From assembly GCA_017656305.1 (NCBI GenBank), contig JACDOG010000008.1, positions 49,371 through 113,370 on the forward strand: a stretch of 64,000 nucleotides of DNA, in the 5' to 3' direction. Each line of letters opens with the position of its first letter. Within the stretch, counting starts at the first letter, position 1. Below are positions 34,253 through 40,895 of this stretch, one piece after another. The notes under the pieces are model-generated. The model ran no database searches. It was not told the DNA's origin and saw nothing but the letters and a program-made list of their open reading frames with translations. Both the position numbers and the translations under genes were made by a program. This DNA comes from Thermoanaerobacteraceae bacterium. Lineage in GTDB: Bacteria; Bacillota; JADQBR01.

Positions 34253-35257
34253 CTAACTGCGCCTCTTGGCTACTTCAAGAAAACCTTTAGCATTGGCAAA
34301 CTGGGCATCTGCTACAGTTTTGGTAGAAAAGTGAATGTTAGATACGTACCGCTGGAGCAGCAAAGCCCCTCCCCCGGCCAAAAACACACGCCAAATAAAA
34401 TCCGTTTGGTCCTTCCAGAGCAATTTCACCTTATCAATAATCAGCTGTGCAAGAGTCTCTCGTGCTCGCTCAATGGCATCTCTCATGTCTAAGAACTGCC
34501 CCCGGAAATCAATACCGCCGTATTCAATTACCCTGGCTACCCTTGTTGGATCCAGCCTGTGCCCGGTCCGCTCCATAAACAGGTTTTGCACCTGCCTTTC
34601 AAAGTCCGCAGCACCCGCGTCAATAGTCCCGGAAAGACTGGAAAGAAGGCTAAACTTTTTCCCGGCCTCAAAAGTAACTACATCGGTTGTTTTATATCCG
34701 ATATCCACCACAGAGAGCAGCTTGCCTGAGCGGGCAATTTCCTTCAGTTGCTGGAAATCCATGCTGGAATAAATCACACCGGCACCCTGAGGAAAAATCG
34801 TTACGGTACTAACGACAATATTCTTCTCCTGCCCTTTTAACTGCCCGCTTAAGAAGCGCACTCTAATCTGCATATCTTTTAAAAGCTTTTCTAAATTGGC
34901 CTTCTGGTACGTATATTCCTGAAAAGGCAGGCCCGTAGCAATATGAACTTTCTCCTGATTGTACGGCATGACAAGTGCAGCAGCTGCCGCCAGCAGTACT
35001 TTGGTATTCCTGTGATTAACCTTCTCCACTTCCAGGGTATAAGAAGCATTGCCGCTGCGCCGGGCCAACTCTCCAACAAAAACCTCCTCACCATCCACAT
35101 CCAGGTGTAAATTGTCAAGCCCCCCTTGCTCAGCACCAAAAATCCCTTCAATTTCCCTGTTATACCCGGGAGCAACTAATGAAGGAAAGGACTGTTTCTG
35201 CCCTTGTTCATTAATTGCTTTTGTATACCCGTAGCCGATATCAACTGAAATAATCAT
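34253..35257 (-). CDS. ParM-like plasmid actin
   Basis: A 334-residue actin-fold ATPase for DNA segregation. The phosphate-1 loop is Val-Asp-Ile-Gly-Tyr-Gly-Tyr-Thr-Lys at the N-terminus, phosphate-2 is Val-Val-Asp-Ile-Gly-Tyr-Lys-Thr-Thr-Asp (about 185), and the adenosine motif Leu-Ala-Gly-Gly-Gly-Ala-Leu-Leu is near 300. This is the pattern of the Alp/ParM family carried by low-copy plasmids. ATG 35257 is preferred to the ATG two codons earlier because AGGAAG is 6 bases upstream. Its presence suggests that the excised circle is maintained as a replicon. Confidence 0.88.
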   Translation of the reverse strand: MIISVDIGYGYTKAINEQGQKQSFPSLVAPGYNREIEGIFGAEQGGLDNLHLDVDGEEVFVGELARRSGNASYTLEVEKVNHRNTKVLLAAAAALVMPYNQEKVHIATGLPFQEYTYQKANLEKLLKDMQIRVRFLSGQLKGQEKNIVVSTVTIFPQGAGVIYSSMDFQQLKEIARSGKLLSVVDIGYKTTDVVTFEAGKKFSLLSSLSGTIDAGAADFERQVQNLFMERTGHRLDPTRVARVIEYGGIDFRGQFLDMRDAIERARETLAQLIIDKVKLLWKDQTDFIWRVFLAGGGALLLQRYVSNIHFSTKTVADAQFANAKGFLEVAKRRS

Positions 35258-35277
35258 GCACATCTTCCTTTCTCTAC

Positions 35278-35643
35278 TTATTTAAACCACCGGCTTTCCT
35301 CAATAAACACCCTAACATCCCCGGCCAGCATAGAGTCATGATAAACTCTGTCACTGCCATATCCCGGCCTATTACTGCCCACAGTACGGAATACCGACAG
35401 CACATTGCCCCACTCCACATAAATACAGTAAACCGTCTCCACAATAGCTTTATCCCTGTACGGCCTGCTTTCGCGAATATCTGCCGTCAGTATCTTCACA
35501 CCTTCAAAATCCTGCTGGTATTCCCGCACCGCCGCCAGAAGCCGCAACGGCATCTGGCGCAGCCGCGCAGCATCACCGCCGCGCAGCCTGCTTTCCGCCA
35601 GCAAATCCTTCAATAACACCTCTCGCAGCCCCGCTTCCGACAT
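35278..35643 (-). CDS. Hypothetical protein of the conjugation region
   Basis: A 121-residue protein, probably soluble, rich in Arg, Glu and Leu with a basic N-terminal half. No motif or family is recognised. GGAGGTGTC sits before ATG 35643; a GTG nine bases earlier is an alternative. It lies between the ArdC-like and ParM-like genes, in the same direction. It may take part in early establishment after transfer, judging only by location. Confidence 0.6.
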   Translation of the reverse strand: MSEAGLREVLLKDLLAESRLRGGDAARLRQMPLRLLAAVREYQQDFEGVKILTADIRESRPYRDKAIVETVYCIYVEWGNVLSVFRTVGSNRPGYGSDRVYHDSMLAGDVRVFIEESRWFK

Positions 35644-35683
35644 CCACGACACCTCCTCCCGGCAGAAGCGCAGGGCCCCGGCC

Positions 35684-36508
35684 CTACGCCGCCTGCTTCA
35701 ATTTTTTCACCATCTCTTCCACCTGCTCAATAATTTTACCGGCCGTCCGCTGTATCAGCTCCCCCTTCTTTAAAATCTCCTTCGGATCAGCCCCGGACCA
35801 CGCAGCAACATAGCCAAAGCTGTAACTGCTGGTATCCAAACCAAAGTAATGCGAAACTATATAAGCCACCGATTCCGCCACAATTTCCGCTTCTTTTCTG
35901 CTCTGCTGCAGGTTAGAACTCTTACCGTCCAGCATGGCATGCACATACTCGTGAACCAGCGTCTTAGCTTTGTGGTTGAGAGCATTTTTAATCTCCAGCG
36001 CAATCCTGTCATTCCCCAGGTCATAATAACCATGAGCACTGCCGGGTATCTCTTCTTCACTGATATCAATTTCAATAACTTCCTTCAGCGCCGCAAACAG
36101 AATGGCAGCATCCTCACTGTCACCAGCAAGAGGAGTACAAATTTCCGGCTGTTCCTCCCCTTCAGTCTGGCTGATATCAAAAACATTAACCACTCTGAAA
36201 CCGCGGATAACAGTTTTTTCCTCCCGATTGCCCTTCTCATCCTCAACCATCTTCTTATAAGTCAACGGAGCCAGTATCTTTATGGCCTTCTCCCCCTTCT
36301 TCACGTACCGGCCCAGCTGCTTCCAGGTATTAAATCCCGCCACCCGGCTGGCATGGGGACACTGCATCAAAATTAAAATGGTATTATTGAAGCTATAATT
36401 GTAAAACTTCGCTTGGAAACGCAGGTATTCAGCCCACCTCCCGGAATTGATCAAGTCCTCCACACCACGCAGCAAGTTTTCAAAAGCCTTCTTAGCCTTC
36501 GCGCTCAT
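35684..36508 (-). CDS. ardC: ArdC-like antirestriction protein
   Basis: A 274-residue protein of the ArdC family. The N-terminal ssDNA-binding domain (Phe-Tyr-Asn-Tyr-Ser-Phe-Asn-Asn-Thr-Ile-Leu-Ile, then Val-Ala-Gly-Phe-Asn-Thr-Trp-Lys-Gln-Leu-Gly-Arg-x-Val-Lys-Lys-Gly-Glu-Lys) is followed by a zinc metallopeptidase-like domain with Leu-Val-His-Glu-Tyr-Val-His and a downstream Glu. ArdC proteins shield incoming plasmid DNA from host restriction. The start ATG 36508 has AAGGAGGG upstream. A very long DNA palindrome lies just before it. Confidence 0.9.
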   Translation of the reverse strand: MSAKAKKAFENLLRGVEDLINSGRWAEYLRFQAKFYNYSFNNTILILMQCPHASRVAGFNTWKQLGRYVKKGEKAIKILAPLTYKKMVEDEKGNREEKTVIRGFRVVNVFDISQTEGEEQPEICTPLAGDSEDAAILFAALKEVIEIDISEEEIPGSAHGYYDLGNDRIALEIKNALNHKAKTLVHEYVHAMLDGKSSNLQQSRKEAEIVAESVAYIVSHYFGLDTSSYSFGYVAAWSGADPKEILKKGELIQRTAGKIIEQVEEMVKKLKQAA

Positions 36509-36566
36509 GCAGAAACCCTCCTTAAATGGTTTTGAAATAAATGTTGTATTATAAAAAAACATTTTT

Positions 36567-36733
36567 TTAGTGAAGGGGGGCAGTTAAAAAACCCTCTGCC
36601 GAAACAAAAGCAGTCAAGAGGAAAACAAGAAAAAATTTTCCCATCCGCTGTATCCTTTAAAATCAAAGGGAAAATATTTTCGCTCTTGACGGCTTTTGTG
36701 GAGGCCATATCATGTTTTAGCCCCCTTCACTAA
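36567..36733. repeat. 167-bp imperfect palindrome upstream of ardC
   Basis: Three nested pairs of arms fold the whole segment into one long stem: 36567-36579 with 36721-36733 (13 of 13), 36604-36620 with 36683-36699 (one mismatch), and 36629-36642 with 36668-36681 (one mismatch). Internal loops separate them. A short frame across it (36505-36708) has no ribosome binding site and is not a gene. Long hairpins of this kind in the leading region of conjugative plasmids act as promoters in single-stranded DNA or as priming sites. Confidence 0.75.
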
Positions 36734-36740
36734 TGCAAAA

Positions 36741-36762
36741 ACCACCGGCGGCAGCCGGTGGT
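36741..36762 (-). terminator. Terminator downstream of the relaxase gene
   Basis: The stem ACCACCGGC / GCCGGTGGT (36741-36749, 36754-36762) is followed on the minus strand by TTTTTGC. It lies after the two hairpins that follow the relaxase gene. Confidence 0.65.
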
Positions 36763-36779
36763 ATCCGCTTTCTGCATGA

Positions 36780-36916
36780 GCATGATGCCTGATTACCCGG
36801 AGGAAATGCACTCCAGGCATGATGCTTAGTCAAGTTCTCCAGAGGAATACCCCAAAATGGCGGAAAGTATGGTACCTGCTTCCCCAGAGGAATGCTTCCC
36901 AGGTACGATACTTTCC
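36780..36916. other. Two related hairpins beside the relaxase; possible oriT
   Basis: Hairpin 1 is 36780-36825 (GCATGATGCCTG / CAGGCATGATGC, one mismatch). Hairpin 2 is 36862-36916 (17-bp arms starting GGAAAGTAT, one mismatch). Their loops share the motif GAGGAA(A)TGC, and a third copy of the loop motif (AGAGGAAT) stands between them near 36841. They lie directly next to the relaxase gene, where a nick region could be expected, but the nic site is not identifiable by eye. Confidence 0.5.
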
Positions 36917-36925
36917 CAGCAAGTT

Positions 36926-38152
36926 TTAGAATCTCTCTTCATTTAACCCCATTTCCAGCTGGCGGCGTCTTTTAGCTTTTTGCTCACTTTTCTGTGCTTC
37001 CTGCATACTGGCCAGCTGGGATTTGGCTTCTGCTTTCAAGCGTTCCTTATCCAAAGCGCGAAAAGCACTGCGAAATACCATTTTAACTTGGACCTGCTCT
37101 TTTGTCAGCCTTTTGGCTTTAACCTGCATTTGCTTATTTCTCTCTGCTCCTGCCTGGACAATAATATTTCCCAAACGCCTGCGTATATCGTCCATGGCTT
37201 TATCCTCAGCATTTTTAATCTTCTCATCATCCCTGGTATAAACCCGGGTCATTTCTCTGACCGCTTTCAAGTACCTTTCCAATGTTTCGTTAAATTCGTC
37301 TCGGGAAAGCATCCAGTCCACAATCTTACCTACCTTTTCCTTAACCTCCTGCGGCATATACTGCAGCTTTGCCTGACCTTTCCCGGGCATCATAGAAGTA
37401 AGCTCTGCAATCTGCTTTTCCAACTGCTGCATATCTTCCTTGGGAAAGGAAGGCGCTATACGTACGCCAATAGGATCCACTAACTGCATTTCCAATTCCG
37501 TTTTCTTTTCCAACAGCTCTAACTGGGAAATTATGTTCTTTGTTTCATCCAGCATCGCATTTCTGGCCATAGTTTTCTCTGCAGCATACTGGGCCCGGAG
37601 GGGTTCAAATATTTCTCTGGCCAAAGCCCGGCGGGCATTTCTTATTTCCGAGCTGGATAAATTCCCTCTCCGCGTGGGAGCCGCATCATCAAGCCAGACA
37701 AGAACGTGGCAGTGAGGGTGCCCCGGTTCTCGATGGTGCGCTGCAACCCAGCGTACATGTTCTTCTTTTAATCCCAGCACCCGGCTGTATTGGGCCATGT
37801 ATCTCCGAACAAGTTCCTCCCATTTCTCCTGGGAGTTATATCCCATTTTCAATGCATCTTCTTCCCGCAGCGAAATTACCAGGCGCCAGGAAACACCGTG
37901 TTTTCTATTTCTCACCTCCCGTGTCACATCCCGGGCCTCAACATGTCCGTCTTTATTAAAAAGTCCGGCACTTCTCGGCCGGTCCTGCATGTATCCCAAA
38001 TGGCCCGCATCTAGTTCATTACTGTCTATCTCCCGGTTCTCTTCCCTGGCGGCATTATATTGAGAGTTCAACAAATATCTTACATGTGCCGGATCCTTGA
38101 TCGAGTCGGTCTTAAATCGGATCTTCAAAAATATAGTGGACTTTAGCTTCAT
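36926..38152 (-). CDS. Conjugative relaxase
   Basis: A 408-residue relaxase that would nick oriT and lead the strand into the recipient. The three-His metal motif appears as His-His-Arg-Glu-Pro-Gly-His-Pro-His-Cys-His-Val (about residue 140), the form seen in MobP/MobL-like enzymes. A nucleophile Tyr is probably among the N-terminal tyrosines (Tyr26 or Tyr32 region). The C-terminal half is long, charged and helical, likely coiled coil. Its ATG overlaps the stop of the upstream accessory gene (ATGA), so the two are co-translated. Confidence 0.88.
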   Translation of the reverse strand: MKLKSTIFLKIRFKTDSIKDPAHVRYLLNSQYNAAREENREIDSNELDAGHLGYMQDRPRSAGLFNKDGHVEARDVTREVRNRKHGVSWRLVISLREEDALKMGYNSQEKWEELVRRYMAQYSRVLGLKEEHVRWVAAHHREPGHPHCHVLVWLDDAAPTRRGNLSSSEIRNARRALAREIFEPLRAQYAAEKTMARNAMLDETKNIISQLELLEKKTELEMQLVDPIGVRIAPSFPKEDMQQLEKQIAELTSMMPGKGQAKLQYMPQEVKEKVGKIVDWMLSRDEFNETLERYLKAVREMTRVYTRDDEKIKNAEDKAMDDIRRRLGNIIVQAGAERNKQMQVKAKRLTKEQVQVKMVFRSAFRALDKERLKAEAKSQLASMQEAQKSEQKAKRRRQLEMGLNEERF

Positions 38153-38547
38153 CTAACAGCGTCACCTTCTCCCTCGGCCATAGCTCCACGTTTAAGATTT
38201 TCTTTAGACAAAGCATGCACCTTGGCCCAAACATCGCCGGTATCGACCTCCGTAAGTTCCTTCAGCAGCCGCCGGCTCAACCAGGCACTCATTCCAGCTG
38301 CAATTCCGGCATGTACACTTAAACCCGCCAGTCGGTCGACATGAGGTACAAGAACCCGGCGCAGGGCCTCTTCAATCACCGGCAGTCCCAGCTCGGCCCC
38401 CTGTTTCTGGTAATGCTGTTCCACTATCTGCCTCACTACTTCTGACATGGAAATATTCTCTGCTTGGGCATCAGCCTGCAGCCGCAAGTAAATATCCAGG
38501 TTAAACCTCACAGCTACACTTTCACTCAACCTGGCACGAGCAGTCAT
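38149..38547 (-). CDS. Relaxase accessory DNA-binding protein (RHH, MobC-like)
   Basis: A 132-residue protein whose N-terminal 50 residues form a ribbon-helix-helix pattern (Val-Ala-Val-Arg-Phe-Asn-Leu-Asp-Ile-Tyr, then Ile-Ser-Met-Ser-Glu-Val-Val-Arg-Gln-Ile-Val). The rest is helical. The start ATG 38547 follows AAGGAGGTG; the longer frame to 38607 lacks a site. It precedes the relaxase with a 4-base overlap, so it is likely the relaxosome accessory factor that binds oriT. Confidence 0.78.
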   Translation of the reverse strand: MTARARLSESVAVRFNLDIYLRLQADAQAENISMSEVVRQIVEQHYQKQGAELGLPVIEEALRRVLVPHVDRLAGLSVHAGIAAGMSAWLSRRLLKELTEVDTGDVWAKVHALSKENLKRGAMAEGEGDAVR

Positions 38548-38633
38548 TTTTTCACCTCCTTGTCCGTAAACAAGTGATTTTTCTTGTAAACAAAATGTAA
38601 ACACCAAAAACTTTTATTTATCAATGCCTTTCG

Positions 38634-38935
38634 CTGGCTTTGCCAGCGATATGTTGACGGCCTTATCCTGCACTAAAGAAACAAGCGTAAGCAGCACACT
38701 CCCTGTTACTCCTAAAGCCAGCCTTGGCCAGCATCCCCAGCTGGGACCTTACAATAAAATTGCTCACAATTACTAACCTCCTTCCTGAAAAATAAAAGAG
38801 AGACTCTGTAGCACAATCTTTGTGACACAGTGTCTCCCAAAAGTAAGCGGAAACTCTCTGCCACCAATCCATACGTCACAACTGAGATGGCAGTGTGTTT
38901 CCGTAATGATTCTCCAAACCTGTCAAACAATGCTT
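38634..38935. other. Intergenic region between rep and the relaxosome genes
   Basis: It contains a hairpin CGCTGGC-TTT-GCCAGCG (38638-38654), a small ORF (38663-38767) and inverted repeats GAGACTC...GACACAGTGTC near 38795-38835. Nothing else is recognised; promoters for the accessory-relaxase operon should lie here. Confidence 0.4.
38663..38767 (-). CDS. Small peptide gene with strong ribosome binding site
   Basis: A 34-residue ORF starts at GTG 38767 behind GGAAGGAGG. The peptide has a short hydrophobic start and a C-terminal segment with two Cys. No family is recognised. The quality of the start site is the main support; it could be a leader peptide for the genes that follow. Confidence 0.35.
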   Translation of the reverse strand: MSNFIVRSQLGMLAKAGFRSNRECAAYACFFSAG

Positions 38936-40087
38936 TTAAGAAGAATTCACTATCACCATTCCAGTTTCCGGGTCAATTTTGGGAATGTTCCGTTTGTAGC
39001 TCTGGTTCTGCTCCTTAGTTCCCGGCTGCCTCCGGTTATCTTCCACTGCAGGTTTCCGGCCATCAACGACCGCTTTTACAAGTACTCCGCACCAGTTATT
39101 GATTCTTTCCCCTTTGTGCTCCTTGCCGCGGGCCCATTGGGCAGCTGCTTTCATTGCATCAAGTACCCGGTCAACATCACCATGGCCGGCTTTAATAAGC
39201 TGTTCTGCAATATAATCATTTACTGGTATCTTCAACCTTTTCCCCTCATCCAGTATTTTCAATCGCAGTTTTTCCCGTTCGTTCTCATTTTCTCCAGAAA
39301 AGTCATTCCCGTTCTTACGGGGTTGTTGTGCCTTATCGCTTTCCGGCTTTTCATTAGACAAGCCGGGTTGTTGTTTTTGAAAATTAAAAGAGGAGGCATT
39401 CCCAACAACAACAACATCACGTTCTTGGGAAATACCTCCGGACGCTTCTGCTTCAGCTTGTCTTTGTTGTTGTTGTATTATTATATTTTTATTTATTATA
39501 TTATTATTATTATATATAGACTGATTTTCAGACTGGCTGCCGGTCTGATTTTTGAACTGGCTGCCAGTCTGAAAATTGAACTGGCTTCCACTATTTAAGC
39601 CAGTCTGATTTTCAGACTGGCTCTTAGCACCCTTTCTCTCTTTAATACATTCATTCCGCTTCTGGCCAAAACTTTCTCTATCTTCCCAGCTTCTGCACTT
39701 CTTAAGTTGGCAATAAACCGTATCAGCATAAACCGGCACCGTAAGAACCTTATACAACTGTTTCTTACTCCCAAAGCGGTTATCCACCTCCACAATCTCC
39801 AGCAGTCCGTATTCATAGAGCTTCCGCAGCATAACAGTAATTTTATATTTACTGACACCGGCTTTATCGGCCAGCGTCTTGTAACTATAATCAATAATAT
39901 TGGCATCAGGTTCGTAATCCTTGCGGTTGGCAAATGTAAATAGCTGCAGCCAGAATACAAAGGTGTCGCGGCCCAGAACCGGCATCCAGCTGTCTAAATG
40001 TTGGTAAGTTATACTAAAAGGCAGGGTTAGTTCCGGCCTTTTCCTGCGGTCTTCCACCGTGATGTTAAATAGTTTATCAACAGACAA
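38936..40087 (-). CDS. Plasmid-type replication initiator with central repeats
   Basis: A protein of about 383 residues. The N-terminal domain (to about 125) is a winged-helix replication-initiator type (Leu-Ala-Asp-Lys-Ala-Gly-Val-Ser-Lys-Tyr-Lys-Ile, then Leu-Tyr-Glu-Tyr-Gly-Leu-Leu). A low-complexity middle holds 8-residue repeats of the form Ser-Gln-x-x-Asn/Phe-Gln-Thr-Gly followed by Asn- and Gln-runs. A DnaD-like C-terminal helical domain lies at about 290-350. The DNA under the repeats looks like an iteron-type origin, as in RepA_N plasmids where the origin lies inside rep. Start TTG 40087 is set by GGAGGTGA, which also overlaps the stop of the upstream EAL gene. Confidence 0.75.
   Translation of the reverse strand: MSVDKLFNITVEDRRKRPELTLPFSITYQHLDSWMPVLGRDTFVFWLQLFTFANRKDYEPDANIIDYSYKTLADKAGVSKYKITVMLRKLYEYGLLEIVEVDNRFGSKKQLYKVLTVPVYADTVYCQLKKCRSWEDRESFGQKRNECIKERKGAKSQSENQTGLNSGSQFNFQTGSQFKNQTGSQSENQSIYNNNNIINKNIIIQQQQRQAEAEASGGISQERDVVVVGNASSFNFQKQQPGLSNEKPESDKAQQPRKNGNDFSGENENEREKLRLKILDEGKRLKIPVNDYIAEQLIKAGHGDVDRVLDAMKAAAQWARGKEHKGERINNWCGVLVKAVVDGRKPAVEDNRRQPGTKEQNQSYKRNIPKIDPETGMVIVNSS
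39470..39628. other. Candidate replication origin: 24-bp iterons beside an AT-only tract
   Basis: Repeat units of 24 bp lie at 39521-39544, 39545-39568, 39569-39592 and 39605-39628, the last after a 12-bp half unit; all follow CTGA-(6 bases)-ACTGGCT. Immediately beside them, 39476-39519 is almost pure A+T. Iterons next to a duplex-unwinding element is the standard layout of theta-type plasmid origins. Confidence 0.6.
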
Positions 40088-40092
40088 GCAGT

Positions 40093-40848
40093 TCACCTCC
40101 AGCAGCTTATATCTTTGAATTGACCGTTCATTAGTTTAAATGCCGGAAAAGGTTTAGAAAATAAAAAGCCCTGGCACAGTTCCAGGCCTATTTCCATTAA
40201 AGTATTTAATTCTGCCCGGGTTTCTACACCTTCAGCAATAACCTGAGAACCTAGGCTTTGACCGATTTGTAGCAAATGATTGATAATGCTTCTCCTATTT
40301 TCATCTTTATCACAGCCGGCAATCAACTCCCGTTCCAGCTTGAAATATTCAGGCTTCAGGTAAAGAATGCTTTTTAACCGGTCATGGCCGCTGCTAACAT
40401 CATCAACCGCAATCGAAATATTTCTCGACCTATACCAAGAAGCAGCTTCGACCAGGCTTTCCACATTAGTTTTAAAATGTTCCGTTAGTTCCAGTACAAT
40501 TTTACAATCTCCGTTTTTCCTGATAAAAGAGTCAGCTATTCCATCTAACTTATCTTCAAAAATAGAGCTGCCGACATTGATAAAAAGCTTCTTACCATTT
40601 AAGTATTTCGCCACACTCAAGCCGTTTTTAATACATCGGTGCTCCAACGGCCTAATCTTTCCTTTATTACCAGCATAAGAAAACAGTCGATTAGATTTTT
40701 CCAGAACCGTCCCTGCAGGCCCTCTGGTTAAAGCCTCAAATCCCTCTATTCTGTTTGCCCGAATATTAATAACCGGCTGCAGAAAAGTCTGTACATCTCC
40801 CGCCAGTGCTTTTCTTAATGCAGCACTCTTACTCATTTTTCTTACCAT
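40093..40848 (-). CDS. EAL-domain cyclic di-GMP phosphodiesterase
   Basis: A 251-residue protein made of a single EAL domain with no membrane or sensor part. Motifs: Gly-Phe-Glu-Ala-Leu-Thr-Arg (EAL, about residue 38), Phe-Ile-Asn-Val-Gly, Glu-Leu-Thr-Glu-His, Val-Asp-Asp-Val-Ser-Ser-Gly (loop 6 region), Lys-Leu-Glu-Arg and Ala-Glu-Gly-Val-Glu-Thr. The metal-binding Glu and Asp pairs are present, so it should hydrolyse c-di-GMP. ATG 40848 has GGAAGGTGAG upstream. It lies between the rep gene and the pilus operon, so it may link pilus activity to c-di-GMP. Confidence 0.88.
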   Translation of the reverse strand: MVRKMSKSAALRKALAGDVQTFLQPVINIRANRIEGFEALTRGPAGTVLEKSNRLFSYAGNKGKIRPLEHRCIKNGLSVAKYLNGKKLFINVGSSIFEDKLDGIADSFIRKNGDCKIVLELTEHFKTNVESLVEAASWYRSRNISIAVDDVSSGHDRLKSILYLKPEYFKLERELIAGCDKDENRRSIINHLLQIGQSLGSQVIAEGVETRAELNTLMEIGLELCQGFLFSKPFPAFKLMNGQFKDISCWR

Positions 40849-40895
40849 GAACTCACCTTCCATATGCTCTTTTTTTACTTAGCTCCCAGACTCCA

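Noticed and set aside
36505..36708. Minus-strand ORF of 67 residues before ardC
   Set aside because: It covers one side of the long palindrome, has no ribosome binding site and overlaps the ardC start.
38840..39600. Plus-strand 258-residue ORF opposite the rep gene
   Set aside because: It mirrors the rep coding sequence and its AT tract; the minus-strand protein has recognisable domains and a good start.
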